A DNA stretch of 64,000 bases from Pseudoalteromonas haloplanktis ATCC 14393 (GTDB lineage: Bacteria; Pseudomonadota; Gammaproteobacteria; Enterobacterales; Alteromonadaceae), in assembly GCF_000238355.1 (NCBI RefSeq), contig NZ_AHCA01000009.1, positions 1-64,000 of the forward strand, read 5' to 3'. The translations under genes were made by a program, and so were the position numbers. Shown piece by piece: positions 45,014 through 54,603 of the stretch. Position 1 is the stretch's first letter, and each line of letters opens with the position of its first letter. The notes under the pieces were generated by a model. It was not told where the DNA came from, ran no database searches, and saw nothing but the letters and a program-made list of their open reading frames with translations.

Positions 45014-45046
45014 GCCTTCTACCGTTTCAGCCAGTCGGTTTAAGGC
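45014..45046 (-). promoter_or_regulatory. Putative S6:S18-type leader hairpin of the rpsF operon
   Basis: On the minus strand, 24 bases before the rpsF start, an outer stem GCCTT/AAGGC encloses an inner stem ACCG/CGGT with asymmetric loops. A second ACCG just downstream (on + CGGT at about 45003-45006) can pair with the same CGGT. A hairpin with a CCG element in this position is the known S6:S18 autogenous control motif of many bacteria. This match is by eye. Confidence 0.4.
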
Positions 45047-45147
45047 AAGGAATTAATATTAATTAGGCCGAAATGAGCGCGCATTTTACGCTTAGTGGGA
45101 AAATTAAGCAAGTAGGTATTTTAGCTTTAAGTGGGGGAGTTAAGAAA

Positions 45148-45217
45148 TCAGCTATCAGCTATCAGCTATCAGCTATCAGCTATCAGCTATCAGCTATCAG
45201 CTATCAGCTATCAGCTA
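45148..45217 (+). repeat. Tandem array of TCAGCTA, 10 copies
   Basis: Ten perfect tandem copies of the 7-base unit TCAGCTA (70 bp) start 87 bp left of the rlmB side. It is the first of three heptanucleotide arrays in the rpsF-rlmB spacer. No reading frame is disturbed. Confidence 0.98.
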
Positions 45218-45243
45218 TTAGGTGTCAAGACGAATTTGTCTTA

Positions 45244-45348
45244 GGCTGACGGCTGACGGCTGACGGCTGACGGCTGACGGCTGACGGCTGACGGCTGACG
45301 GCTGACGGCTGACGGCTGACGGCTGACGGCTGACGGCTGACGGCTGAC
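45244..45348 (+). repeat. Tandem array of GGCTGAC, 15 copies
   Basis: Fifteen perfect tandem copies (105 bp) plus a trailing GG. The unit differs from the neighbouring TCAGCTA array but shares the GCT-core and the same 7-base period. Confidence 0.98.
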
Positions 45349-45398
45349 GGGATTTTGCTCGTATTAACTTACGTGTCAATAAGTTACTTGATCTTAAA

Positions 45399-45426
45399 CT
45401 GACGGCTGACGGCTGACGGCTGACGG
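45399..45426 (+). repeat. Tandem array of CTGACGG, 4 copies
   Basis: Four perfect copies of CTGACGG, a rotation of the GGCTGAC unit, lie 51 bp after the 15-copy array and end 18 bp before the rlmB stop. An ordinary 50 bp sequence separates the two arrays. Confidence 0.97.
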
Positions 45427-45444
45427 CTACAAGCTTAAAACTTC

Positions 45445-46191
45445 TTAAGCTTGTGTTGCGTTTCTCTGGCGTAGTACTTCAAACAAACAAATGCCCGTTG
45501 CTACCGAAACATTTAAACTTGATACGGTGCCGGCCATTGGAATTTTAACGAGCACATCACAGTGTTCACGGGTTAAGCGGCGCATGCCCTCGCCTTCTGC
45601 GCCCATTACAATTGCCATTGGGCCGGTTAGATTAGCATCGAATACATGAGTATCTGTTTCGCCAGCAGTGCCAACTACCCACACGCCTGCGTCTTTAATT
45701 TCACGCAGAGTACGCGCAAGGTTTGTAACCTGGATCAGCGGTACTGTTTCAGCTGCGCCACAGGCTACTTTACGTGCAGTACCATTTAATTTAGCAGATT
45801 TGTCTTTTGGTACAATGATAGCGTGAACGCCAGCTGCATCAGCGCTACGTAAGCAAGCCCCCAAATTATGTGGATCTGTAATACCATCTAACACCAATAG
45901 AAATGGCGTGTCTTCGCGAGCAATAATAACATCCAAATCTTTTTCATTAAACGTAGGTGCCGCTTTAACGTTTGCAATAATACCTTGATGCTGCTCACCC
46001 TTTGCTTTGTTATCAAGCGCTTTACGCTGCATAAATTGTACTGATATACCAAATTTACGCGCTTCCTCAATAACCGGAGATAAGCGTTTATCATCGCGCC
46101 CTTTAAGAGCATAAATTTCAATAAAACGCTCGGGTTCACTTGCTAAAATCGCTTCAACTGAGTGAAAGCCATAAATTAATTCATTACTCAC
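45445..46191 (-). CDS. rlmB: 23S rRNA (guanosine-2251-2'-O)-methyltransferase RlmB
   Basis: RlmB methylates G2251 in the P-loop of 23S rRNA. The 248 aa protein has an N-terminal substrate-binding domain and a SPOUT domain with [26 protein letters not shown] and [19 protein letters not shown]. It overlaps the end of rnr by 4 bp, in the E. coli order rnr-rlmB. This coupling links ribonuclease and rRNA modification. Confidence 0.95.
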   Translation of the reverse strand: MSNELIYGFHSVEAILASEPERFIEIYALKGRDDKRLSPVIEEARKFGISVQFMQRKALDNKAKGEQHQGIIANVKAAPTFNEKDLDVIIAREDTPFLLVLDGITDPHNLGACLRSADAAGVHAIIVPKDKSAKLNGTARKVACGAAETVPLIQVTNLARTLREIKDAGVWVVGTAGETDTHVFDANLTGPMAIVMGAEGEGMRRLTREHCDVLVKIPMAGTVSSLNVSVATGICLFEVLRQRNATQA

Positions 46192-48680
46192 GTATTCTTT
46201 GCTCCTGAGCTAGTACTTTTACGGGCATTTTTGCCGGGTCTCTTTGGCTTTTTAACTGCCTTTTTCTTCGGTTTTTTTGCTGTTGTAGTCGTTGCTGCAG
46301 CTGACTTCCCTGCGGGCTTCTTTTTGCCTCTACTGGCACTGCTTTTTTTTGGCTTTGGTTTTCTCTGCTCAGCACCGCCTTTACGCTCAGAAGTGGCGGT
46401 TTCATCCGCTTTTTTACCTGGTATTTTGCCACGTTTTAATTGCGAACGAACACTTGCTGGGCGATGTCCTTTTGCATCACCACGACGGCGCGCGTATCTA
46501 TCTTGCTCGCCATTACCGTCAAGGGTTAAGTTAATGCGGCGCTCATCTAAGCTTACTGACGCAACCTGAACCGTCACTTTATCGCCTAAACGATAAACCT
46601 TACGAGAATGTTCACCAATTAAGCAATGCTTCGCGCCATCATGCTGAAAGTACTCATCGCCGAGATTCGTGACATGAATTAAACCATCAATTTGCAAATC
46701 AGCTAAGCGAATAAACAGACCAAAGTTAGTCACCGAAGAGATCACTCCCTCGAACTCGTCGCCCACATGATCTTGCATGTATTCGCACTTGAGCCAATCG
46801 GCCACTTCACGCGTTGCATCATCGGCACGACGCTCAGTGTTTGAGCACTGCTCACCTAGTTGTGCAACTTCTTCATCACTGTAGACATAAGCACCCGATG
46901 TCACCATGCCCTGCGCTTTTAAAATACCTTTAATCGCGCGATGTACCACTAAATCAGGGTAGCGACGAATAGGTGAAGTAAAATGCGCGTATTCATCCAA
47001 TGACAAACCAAAGTGACCAATATTTTCGGCCTGATAAACGGCTTGCTTCATTGAACGCAGTAACATAGTTTGGATCAATTCAGCATCAGGGCGATCGCCA
47101 AGTTTAGCTAATACGTGAGTGATCTCTTTTGGTGTTGGCTCGTCACTCAGGGTAGATTCGATACCCAACTCTGATAAAAACTGTCTAAAGTTCCCCAGTT
47201 TTTCACCATCAGGTTCCGCATGCACACGATAGAGTGCGCTCGCCTCATGTTTTTCAAGCATTTTAGCCGCTGATACATTGGCTAGAATCATACACTCTTC
47301 AATCAGCTTATGCGCATCATTACGTACTACTGGCACGATAGACTCTATCTTGCGCTGGGCATTAAAAACAAAGCGGGTCTCGAGGGTTTCAAATTCAATC
47401 GCGCCACGCTCTTGGCGAGCTGCCTTTAATGCCATATACATTTGCTGTAAATCAGTTAAATGAGGCACAACGGCTGCGTATTCAGTACGTAGTTTTTCAT
47501 CGTTTTGTAAAATGGCATTTACTTTGGTGTAGGTTAAACGCGCGTGTGAGTTCATCACCGCTTCATAAAAACGGTAACCTGATAGTTTGCCTTCAGCTGA
47601 TACCAGCATTTCTGCGACCATACATAAACGGTCAACTTTTGGGTTTAATGAACATAAGCCATTGGATAAAACTTTTGGCAACATAGGAATAACTTGCTCA
47701 GGGAAATACACTGAGTTACCGCGCTGGATTGCCTCGGCATTGAGAGGAGTATTCATTCCTACATAATGCGATACATCTGCAATCGCAACCCACAAACGCC
47801 ATCCACCTGATTCAACAGGCTCACAGTACACGGCATCATCAAAATCGCGAGCATCCTCGCCATCAATCGTCACTAGGGGTAAATCGCGCAAATCGACTCG
47901 GTTTTGCTTGTCGGCTTCTTCGACAAACTCACCTAAATGCTCAACCTGCTTTTCAACCGCTTCAGGCCAAACATGAGGAATATCATGATTACGCAGTGCT
48001 ACTTCGATTTCCATACCTGGTGCTAAATGCTCACCCAGGACATCGATAATTTTTCCCACCGCATTCATATTACGGCTAGGGTTTTGAGTAATTTGCACTT
48101 GCACCATTTGGTTATGCCGAGCGCCATTTTCACTACCAGGCAAAATTATAATATCTTGTGTAATACGCGGATCTTCCGCGACAACAACTGCAATACCATG
48201 TTCAACAAAGTAACGGCCAACAATGGGGGCACGTTCATTAGGCAATACTTTAATGATGCGCGCATCGCATTTACCACCTGAGCCGCGTTTGCTACCTTTA
48301 GCCAAGACGATGTCGCCATGGAGCACCATATTCATTTGATGCTTGGCAATAAACCAGTCTTTACTTTCGCCTTCGACTTCTAAAAAGCCAAACCCGTCGC
48401 GGTGACCTATTACTTTACCTTTAACAAGCCCTGCTTCATCAATTAAGGCGTAACATTTAAATTTATTAAAGAATAGTTGACCATCACGCTCCATAGCACG
48501 TAAGCGACGCTTAAACGCAATTTGGCGCTCATCATCGTTTACAGCCAACTCTTCACATAACTGATGGAAGTTAGCTGGTTTAGCGCACTCTTTTAGGTGA
48601 GTAAGTATAAACTCACGACTTGGGACAGGGTTTTCGTACTTTTCTTGTTCTCGACTGAGATTAGGATCTTGGTTTGACAT
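46188..48680 (-). CDS. rnr: Ribonuclease R
   Basis: RNase R is a processive 3'-5' exonuclease for structured RNA and for tmRNA-tagged decay. The 830 aa protein has N-terminal helix-turn-helix and cold-shock domains (about 20-220), a catalytic RNB domain (about 255-590) including [12 protein letters not shown], an S1 domain (about 640-725) and a long lysine-rich tail (about 730-830). Length is close to E. coli RNase R (813 aa). It begins an rnr-rlmB operon. Confidence 0.96.
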   Translation of the reverse strand: MSNQDPNLSREQEKYENPVPSREFILTHLKECAKPANFHQLCEELAVNDDERQIAFKRRLRAMERDGQLFFNKFKCYALIDEAGLVKGKVIGHRDGFGFLEVEGESKDWFIAKHQMNMVLHGDIVLAKGSKRGSGGKCDARIIKVLPNERAPIVGRYFVEHGIAVVVAEDPRITQDIIILPGSENGARHNQMVQVQITQNPSRNMNAVGKIIDVLGEHLAPGMEIEVALRNHDIPHVWPEAVEKQVEHLGEFVEEADKQNRVDLRDLPLVTIDGEDARDFDDAVYCEPVESGGWRLWVAIADVSHYVGMNTPLNAEAIQRGNSVYFPEQVIPMLPKVLSNGLCSLNPKVDRLCMVAEMLVSAEGKLSGYRFYEAVMNSHARLTYTKVNAILQNDEKLRTEYAAVVPHLTDLQQMYMALKAARQERGAIEFETLETRFVFNAQRKIESIVPVVRNDAHKLIEECMILANVSAAKMLEKHEASALYRVHAEPDGEKLGNFRQFLSELGIESTLSDEPTPKEITHVLAKLGDRPDAELIQTMLLRSMKQAVYQAENIGHFGLSLDEYAHFTSPIRRYPDLVVHRAIKGILKAQGMVTSGAYVYSDEEVAQLGEQCSNTERRADDATREVADWLKCEYMQDHVGDEFEGVISSVTNFGLFIRLADLQIDGLIHVTNLGDEYFQHDGAKHCLIGEHSRKVYRLGDKVTVQVASVSLDERRINLTLDGNGEQDRYARRRGDAKGHRPASVRSQLKRGKIPGKKADETATSERKGGAEQRKPKPKKSSASRGKKKPAGKSAAATTTTAKKPKKKAVKKPKRPGKNARKSTSSGAKNT

Positions 48681-48799
48681 TCACTATCTTGTTAATTGGT
48701 TATGATGTTATTTTAACCCATAACCGATCAATGAGACAGGCAAAAGCTATGAAACTTTTAAGAAAGCCAATTTAGTTACTTTAAATCGACTAAAAAAGC

Positions 48800-49027
48800 C
48801 TATAACCAGCCCTTTTGTTTAGCTATACGTGCCGCATCGACTCGGTTACTGGCATTGAGTTTGGCAATCGCATCAGATAGATAATTACGCACCGTGCCCT
48901 CGCTTAAATATAATTTAGCGGCGATATCAACGGTTTTCAAGCCTTCACCCGCTAATTGTAATGCTTTGCGCTCTTTCGGTGACAAGGGATCACTATCAGC
49001 TAATGCGTTTGCTCTAATTGCTTTGCA
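48800..49027 (-). pseudogene. Remnant of a LuxR-type (DesR-like) response regulator
   Basis: Only the C-terminal DNA-binding part is left: LSPKERKALQLAGEGLKTVD, then LYLSEGTVRNYLSDAIAKLN and ARIAKQKGWL, the wording of DesR/NarL-family HTH domains. The receiver domain is missing; the frame is open back to a TAG at 49028-49030 and preserves only KAIRANALADSDP before the HTH. There is no partner histidine kinase. It is best read as a deletion remnant; a 61 aa TTG-initiated HTH peptide could in principle still be made. Confidence 0.75.
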
Positions 49028-49104
49028 CTATAGCCCACACCAAGCGGTAATGACTTTAAGACGTAAGATAAAAATGTAAAACTTACCCATGCTGCAATAT
49101 TCAT
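49000..49104 (-). pseudogene. Remnant of an SMR-type small multidrug transporter
   Basis: A 34-codon reading frame begins at ATG 49104 with GAGG 6 bases upstream and reads MNIAAWVSFTFLSYVLKSLP then LGVGYSAKQLEQTH. The segment YVLKSLPLGVGYSA resembles the end of helix 2 of SMR proteins (LK-LPLGVAYAIW), joined directly to an SMR-like N-terminus. Helix 1, the glutamate and everything after helix 2 are missing. It overlaps the LuxR remnant in another frame, so two genes have been fused by deletion. Confidence 0.55.
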
Positions 49105-49282
49105 AACCAACCTCAAGTCAACTTAATATGTTAACTATCTCTTTTAAAGCTGGCTTAGTGTAGTGTAAATTGTCATCAATAAAACTGACTTTTGTCATTA
49201 ATAAATGATACAAAATGCTACAAAAACAAGCCTGTTTATAACATCTGAAATGTTAGTATTTACCAGTCTAAAAGAGGTCTAG

Positions 49283-50149
49283 ATGCAAGCTCAGCAGCAA
49301 AGTTTAATTTATCTCCACATCGCCGTATTACTGTTTGGTGGTACAGCATTATTTGCCAAGCTAATTAACTTAAATGCACTAGATATTACGGTATATCGTG
49401 CCGCCATTGCAGGTGTAGCTATTTTGCTTTTACTGCTATGGCAAAAGAAAGCAATTAAACTCAATAGCAGGAAAGATTACCTCATTGCGCTATTTTTAGG
49501 GGCGACTGTCGGCATACACTGGGTAACCTATTTTGCTGGTATGCAAATGGCTGGCATTGCAGTGGGTATGATTGCGTTTTTTACCTACCCAGTAATAACC
49601 GTTTTTATTGAACCTTTTTTTAATGGTAAAAAACCTAAAGTAAACGATTTGCTCAGTGCGTGTGTAGTAATAACTGGGATCTATTTACTGATCCCCAATG
49701 CAAATATGGGCAATGACGTCACTTTAGGGGTGATAACCGGGGTGGTTTCGGCGTTTTTTTTCGCGTTTAGAAATATTGTTCACAAACGCTATTTTAGCCA
49801 GTATGGCGGGCCACAAACCATGTTTTATCAAACGTTAGTGGCAAGTATTTTATTAGCTACTTTTGTAGAAGTACCAGTGCTTAATGTATCCACCCGTGAC
49901 TTGGGCCTGTTACTCGTTGCAGGAGTGATATTTACTGCAACTCCGCATTCTTTATTTGCGGCAAGTTTACAATATTTATCCGCATCGACTGCGGGGCTTA
50001 TTTCTTGTTTGCAGCCTCTGTATGGCACATTTTTAGCATTTTTATTGTTGCATGAACAACCTTCACTGCTAACCTTACTGGGTGGTACTATGGTGATCAG
50101 TGCAGCATTGTATGAAACATGGTCAGTTACTCGGAAACACACATTATGA
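49283..50149 (+). CDS. EamA/DMT-family transporter
   Basis: The 288 aa inner-membrane protein has ten helices in two EamA repeats (LFGGTALFAKLINLNALD in the first, and LFAASLQYLSASTAGLIS in the second). The family exports amino acids and other metabolites; the substrate cannot be read here. ATG at 49283 follows AGAGGTC. It overlaps the glycerophosphodiesterase gene (ATGA), so the two are translationally coupled. Confidence 0.88.
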   Translation: MQAQQQSLIYLHIAVLLFGGTALFAKLINLNALDITVYRAAIAGVAILLLLLWQKKAIKLNSRKDYLIALFLGATVGIHWVTYFAGMQMAGIAVGMIAFFTYPVITVFIEPFFNGKKPKVNDLLSACVVITGIYLLIPNANMGNDVTLGVITGVVSAFFFAFRNIVHKRYFSQYGGPQTMFYQTLVASILLATFVEVPVLNVSTRDLGLLLVAGVIFTATPHSLFAASLQYLSASTAGLISCLQPLYGTFLAFLLLHEQPSLLTLLGGTMVISAALYETWSVTRKHTL

Positions 50150-50844
50150 TAAAAGTTTTTGCTCATCGCGGCGCCAGCGGTACGTACCCTGAAAATACTC
50201 AAAGTGCGATTTTAGCTGCTGTTGATATAGAAGTTGATGGGATTGAAGTTGATGTGCAAAGTTGTTTAGATGATTACATGATTATCCACGATACGTGGTT
50301 AGATCGCACCACCAGCGGCCGCGGTAAAGTCAATAAACTTACTCGAGAGCAAATTCAATGTTTTGATGCTGGTAATAACGAGTGCGTCCCTACTTTACAG
50401 CAAACCATTGACTGGGTTGGCAATAAAACATTATTGAACCTTGAATTAAAACACACCTTTTCGCTGGATAAGTTTGTTGAGTTGATTGAAGCAAATATTG
50501 CAGTTAACAAACTGTCGCGGGAGAACCTTTTAGTCTCTTCATTTGATCACCATCAACTCATGTGGTTAAAACAAAAGTTACCATGGGTCAAAATTGGCGC
50601 TTTAACAGCCTCTATTCCAATCAACTATGCAGAATTCGCACAACGTTTACATGCTTCAAGTATTCATATTGATAAAAACTTCATTAATCATGAGTTTGTT
50701 GCTGACGCTAAGCAACGTGGTTTACAAGTTTATGCATACACAGTTGATAAACAGGAAGATATAGAATTAATGCTTAATTATGGCGTAGAGGGTATTTTTA
50801 CCAACTACCCTTGTAACACTAAAATGATTTTAAACTCACTTTGA
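50146..50844 (+). CDS. ugpQ: Glycerophosphodiester phosphodiesterase
   Basis: The 232 aa cytosolic protein hydrolyses glycerophosphodiesters to glycerol 3-phosphate and an alcohol. It has the GDPD motif MIKVFAHRGASGTYPENT near the start, the Glu/Asp pair in EVDGIEVDVQS, and HDTWLDRTTSG. I use 50146, which overlaps the EamA stop; the frame runs back to 50119. No signal peptide, as for UgpQ rather than GlpQ. Its coupling with the transporter is unexplained. Confidence 0.9.
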   Translation: MIKVFAHRGASGTYPENTQSAILAAVDIEVDGIEVDVQSCLDDYMIIHDTWLDRTTSGRGKVNKLTREQIQCFDAGNNECVPTLQQTIDWVGNKTLLNLELKHTFSLDKFVELIEANIAVNKLSRENLLVSSFDHHQLMWLKQKLPWVKIGALTASIPINYAEFAQRLHASSIHIDKNFINHEFVADAKQRGLQVYAYTVDKQEDIELMLNYGVEGIFTNYPCNTKMILNSL

Positions 50845-50921
50845 GCCTACTGTATAAGATACTACAGTTCGTCCTATATTCTTGAATTAAAGTGAATTTG
50901 AACGATACTGAGTAAAAACAG

Positions 50922-52163
50922 ATGCAACAGCCAAGCGGGCGACTAATGAGTGGGTATATGCGTATTTATAACTTTATTGAACAAAGCTTATTTTTTACTT
51001 TAACGCGAAAAATCATTGGTAACCTGAGCTTTGTTTTCGCTTTTCAAGCCGTTACCCTAATTTGGTTATATCAAAGCCTTAATGAGCAAGGCGCCAACAC
51101 TGGTTTTTTTTGGGTTCTAACCTTTATCATTATTAGTGGCTTTGCCTTCACCATTTTTTATATGCGCTTTCTAATTGTGCGTCCTGTGCAAGCTATGCGC
51201 GATACATTAGTTAAAATAAATCACGAAGATGCCAATCTAGCTGCAAAATTACCTCAATTTACTTTTGATGAGTTTCGCGATGTTAGTCAGCAATATAATA
51301 TTTTTACGGAGCATTTGAGTCAGTTATTAGGCACTATTTATCAAAGTGCCCAAGCCAGTGCACAGAGTAATAATCAAGTGACCGTATCAATGCAACACAC
51401 TGCAAAATTAAGCGAACAACAAATCGACTTTAGCCAAACAATCACCGCTGCCAGCAATCAAATAACCGATAGTTTGCAAAGTATTGTGAGTAACACCGAC
51501 AGTGTCCATCAAGTAAATAGTGAGCATGTAAATTTTGTAACTCACTCGGCACAGCAACTAACTGAACTCGTTAGCCAAGTTAAGTCGATTAGTCATGTGT
51601 TAAGCAGCTTTTCAGAAACAATCTTAGGTTTGAAACAAAACAGCGACAATATTCGCAGCATCCTAAAAATGGTCGAAGAATTTTCAGATCAAACGAATTT
51701 GCTGGCTCTAAATGCAGCCATAGAAGCTGCTCGCGCTGGTGAAGCGGGTCGTGGTTTTGCTGTTGTTGCCGATGAAGTAAGAACATTATCAGTTAAAGTA
51801 AGCGATGCAACTCGCCAGATCAGCGATTTCATCAATCAAATGGATTCCTTAGTCAACCAAACAAATAAAGACTCAGAACAACTCGTTAATTATTCACACA
51901 ATGCAGAAGCCACTATCAGCAATACCTCCCATGGTTTCACGGAGCGGTTAATTGAGTTTGAGCAGAATCAACAACAATTGCAGCAAATTGTGCATGCCGT
52001 GCATCTACTTGAGCAAACACAAAACCAAACCCACCAATCAGTTGAGCAAATCGTTGCATTGGGCAGTCAAGCCAAATCACAAATCGATATCGCCGTTACT
52101 GACTGCCAACAGTCTCAGCGGTTAAGCGAAAAAACACAGCAGCAATTACAGCGCTTTGTATAA
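50922..52163 (+). CDS. Methyl-accepting chemotaxis-type protein without a periplasmic sensor
   Basis: The 413 aa protein has two membrane helices (about 27-48 and 58-79) separated by only about ten residues, then a HAMP-like segment (about 82-135) and a long coiled-coil MCP signalling domain. The hairpin tip has [20 protein letters not shown] and [19 protein letters not shown]. With almost no periplasmic loop it would sense membrane or cytosolic state. Starts at 50946 or 50958 are possible alternatives. Confidence 0.88.
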   Translation: MQQPSGRLMSGYMRIYNFIEQSLFFTLTRKIIGNLSFVFAFQAVTLIWLYQSLNEQGANTGFFWVLTFIIISGFAFTIFYMRFLIVRPVQAMRDTLVKINHEDANLAAKLPQFTFDEFRDVSQQYNIFTEHLSQLLGTIYQSAQASAQSNNQVTVSMQHTAKLSEQQIDFSQTITAASNQITDSLQSIVSNTDSVHQVNSEHVNFVTHSAQQLTELVSQVKSISHVLSSFSETILGLKQNSDNIRSILKMVEEFSDQTNLLALNAAIEAARAGEAGRGFAVVADEVRTLSVKVSDATRQISDFINQMDSLVNQTNKDSEQLVNYSHNAEATISNTSHGFTERLIEFEQNQQQLQQIVHAVHLLEQTQNQTHQSVEQIVALGSQAKSQIDIAVTDCQQSQRLSEKTQQQLQRFV

Positions 52164-52229
52164 CCTATCGTGATCTTAATTGCGTAATATGCTAAATTAC
52201 GCAGCGACTTTTAACCATGATGTGCCCGT

Positions 52230-53363
52230 GTGACTAACCTAACCTCTGATTACAAACAACTTGCTTTAGATATAAAAAAGTGGGGTTTAGAACTTGGCTT
52301 TAGTGAAGTCGGAATCACTGATATTGATCTGAGCAAACATGAAGCACAACTACAACGTTGGCTTGATTTAGGCTATCACGGTGAGATGGAATACATGGCC
52401 GCCCATGGTATGAAGCGTGCGCGCCCCGCTGGACTCGTACCAGGCACTGTACGAGTTATTTCGGTAAAAATGAATTACCTGCCCCCCGATGCAAGCTTTG
52501 CTAAAACCCTCAAAGATACTAATAAAGCCTATATTAGTCGCTATGCCCTTGGCCGTGATTACCACAAACTGATGCGCAATCGCATCAAGCAGCTTGGTCA
52601 AAAAATTGAGCAGCATGTTGATCAATTGGGATTTCGCCCTTTTGTTGATTCAGCGCCGGTACTTGAGCGACAACTGGCTGAAAAAGCAGGGCTAGGCTGG
52701 CGAGGCAAACACAGCTTATTGATTAATCAAGAAGCTGGCTCTTGGTTTTTTTTAGGGGAACTATTTGTTGATATTCCACTACCCATTGATAAACCAAATG
52801 AGTTTGAAGGTTGTGGGAAATGCGTTGCGTGTATTACCTTATGTCCAACTGGTGCCATTGTCGAGCCTTATGTGGTTGATGCGCGTAAATGCATCTCTTA
52901 CTTAACCATTGAGCTACAAGGCTCTATACCTGAACAATATCGGCCACTACTTGGTAATCGTATTTATGGTTGTGATGACTGCCAACTCGTTTGTCCGTGG
53001 AATCGCTATGGGCAAATCACAGATGAAGCAGATTTTCACCCACGCAAGCAGTTAAAAGATAAAGATCTACTCGAGCTATTTAGTTGGGACGAAGCCACTT
53101 TTTTAAAGAATACCGAAGGCAGCCCAATTCGTCGCATTGGCCATCAGCGCTGGCGTCGCAATATTGCGGTGGGATTAGGAAATGCAGCATTTAGCCAAAG
53201 CATTGTTGATACACTCAATGTTATTCGCACACAATCGAGTGCTATGGTCATCGAGCATATCGATTGGGCGCTTGCGCAACAACGCGCTAAGCATGATAAG
53301 TTATTACGCAAAACCGCCCGTTTAATACGTATTGTAGAAAAAGGCTTACCACGAGACGCATAA
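52230..53363 (+). CDS. queG: Epoxyqueuosine reductase QueG
   Basis: QueG reduces epoxyqueuosine to queuosine in tRNA using cobalamin and two 4Fe-4S clusters. The 377 aa protein (E. coli 379 aa) has the conserved GYHGEMEYMAAHGMKRA, CGKCVACITLCPTGAIVEPY and GCDDCQLVCPWNRY cysteine motifs. The start is GTG at 52230. Its end ENGLPRDA-like (EKGLPRDA) matches the E. coli C-terminus. Confidence 0.96.
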   Translation: MTNLTSDYKQLALDIKKWGLELGFSEVGITDIDLSKHEAQLQRWLDLGYHGEMEYMAAHGMKRARPAGLVPGTVRVISVKMNYLPPDASFAKTLKDTNKAYISRYALGRDYHKLMRNRIKQLGQKIEQHVDQLGFRPFVDSAPVLERQLAEKAGLGWRGKHSLLINQEAGSWFFLGELFVDIPLPIDKPNEFEGCGKCVACITLCPTGAIVEPYVVDARKCISYLTIELQGSIPEQYRPLLGNRIYGCDDCQLVCPWNRYGQITDEADFHPRKQLKDKDLLELFSWDEATFLKNTEGSPIRRIGHQRWRRNIAVGLGNAAFSQSIVDTLNVIRTQSSAMVIEHIDWALAQQRAKHDKLLRKTARLIRIVEKGLPRDA

Positions 53364-53384
53364 AGTCAATTATCGCGAGTAAAT

Positions 53385-54515
53385 TTACTTACTTAGTAAA
53401 GTTGATAGATCTTGCTCTATTTCATGAAAAGCAGCCTTCACCTCCTTAACAGACTCTTCTCGGGCAACTGAGTTCTGGATAGTTTGATCGACCTTTTGAT
53501 AAATAAAAATTTCCTGATCTTCATCTAATCCCATTGATGGGATCTTATCTTCCAGTTCTTCTTGTAAGCGTTTAAAAACCGCTTCACTATTCTTACGATT
53601 TTCATTCAGCAAATCAATTAAGCCATGAAACTTACTATTAACCATCGTTATGGCATTATTTAGTTTAGTTTGTTGCAACTCTAAAGCTGCACGGATCATA
53701 ATTGCTCGCAGCTGTTGCTCGGTCACACTAACAATAAAACAAACATGATCACGAATTCGTCCATGCTTATCAGGATCATGATCTGGCATATTTAAAATCA
53801 ATAAACTAATTAATTCATAATTAACCAATATGCGATGAGAAAATTCATGCAATCGCCCTTTATGTTTAAGCATATCAAACAATTCAATTACAATTGGCGA
53901 GCACACACCTGTTAGAGAAAAATGCTCAGGAGCATCAGGAATCGTTCTAAACTCAACATTACTTTGTAAATCAAACGACTTTAAGCAATTGACTAAAGCC
54001 TCACCAAGCGCCTTAGTATTGTTAATCATACCTATGCTTTCAATATAATTAACGATTAATCCCATCTCACAGCTATTTGCCATAGCATTAAAAGCGGTTG
54101 AGGTTGCATCTTCAACCTGCTGTTCTAGCGACTCTTTTTCAATTAATACTTGATTAAGAATGTTCAGCTTTGATTTTAATTCATCGTGGCCAAACGGTTT
54201 AACAATATAGTCTTCGGCTCCTACCGCATAACCTTCCATACGCTCTTCAACAGTGCCTCGAGCTGAAACAAACATAACAATGATATGAGCTGTGCTAGGA
54301 TTCGCTTTCAGTTTTCTACATACTTCATAGCCGTTCATTTGCGGCATGCTCACATCAAGTAAAATAACTTGCGGTGCAAAGTCTTCTACCACACTCAAAC
54401 ATTCAAAGCCGCTGCCTACCATTTTTAATTCAAAATCCAAATCGAGTAATATCTCTTCAATAATTTCTAAATTAAAAGGTTCGTCATCAACCGCCAATAT
54501 TCTTGTCAAAGCCAT
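53385..54515 (-). CDS. Response regulator with an unrecognised output domain
   Basis: The 376 aa protein has a receiver domain (about 1-125, LAVDDEPFNLEI and phospho-acceptor Asp in VILLDVSMPQMNG, lysine in VKPFGHDE). A coiled linker follows, then an output region (about 150-376) that I do not recognise: no HTH, GGDEF, EAL, HD or kinase motif. Its C-terminal half (about 285-376) is helical with glutamate-rich runs. Start MALTRI at 54515 is preferred to the frame's 54584. It is 88 bp downstream of the sensor kinase gene, on the same strand, and is the likely partner. Confidence 0.78.
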   Translation of the reverse strand: MALTRILAVDDEPFNLEIIEEILLDLDFELKMVGSGFECLSVVEDFAPQVILLDVSMPQMNGYEVCRKLKANPSTAHIIVMFVSARGTVEERMEGYAVGAEDYIVKPFGHDELKSKLNILNQVLIEKESLEQQVEDATSTAFNAMANSCEMGLIVNYIESIGMINNTKALGEALVNCLKSFDLQSNVEFRTIPDAPEHFSLTGVCSPIVIELFDMLKHKGRLHEFSHRILVNYELISLLILNMPDHDPDKHGRIRDHVCFIVSVTEQQLRAIMIRAALELQQTKLNNAITMVNSKFHGLIDLLNENRKNSEAVFKRLQEELEDKIPSMGLDEDQEIFIYQKVDQTIQNSVAREESVKEVKAAFHEIEQDLSTLLSK

Positions 54516-54603
54516 AATTGTCGTCCATTTCTTAATTAACATTAATAGTTTAGTCGTAAAAAAGGCACTTACCAGTACGAACAAGTAATTTATTTTTGTT
54601 TGG

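Noticed and set aside
45148..45426. Heptamer arrays considered as a CRISPR array
   Set aside because: The repeats are contiguous 7-mers with no spacers, and there are no cas genes in the window.
46231..46569. 112 aa ORF antisense to the RNase R tail
   Set aside because: It is the complement of a lysine-rich repeat, which gives hydrophobic Phe/Leu runs by default.
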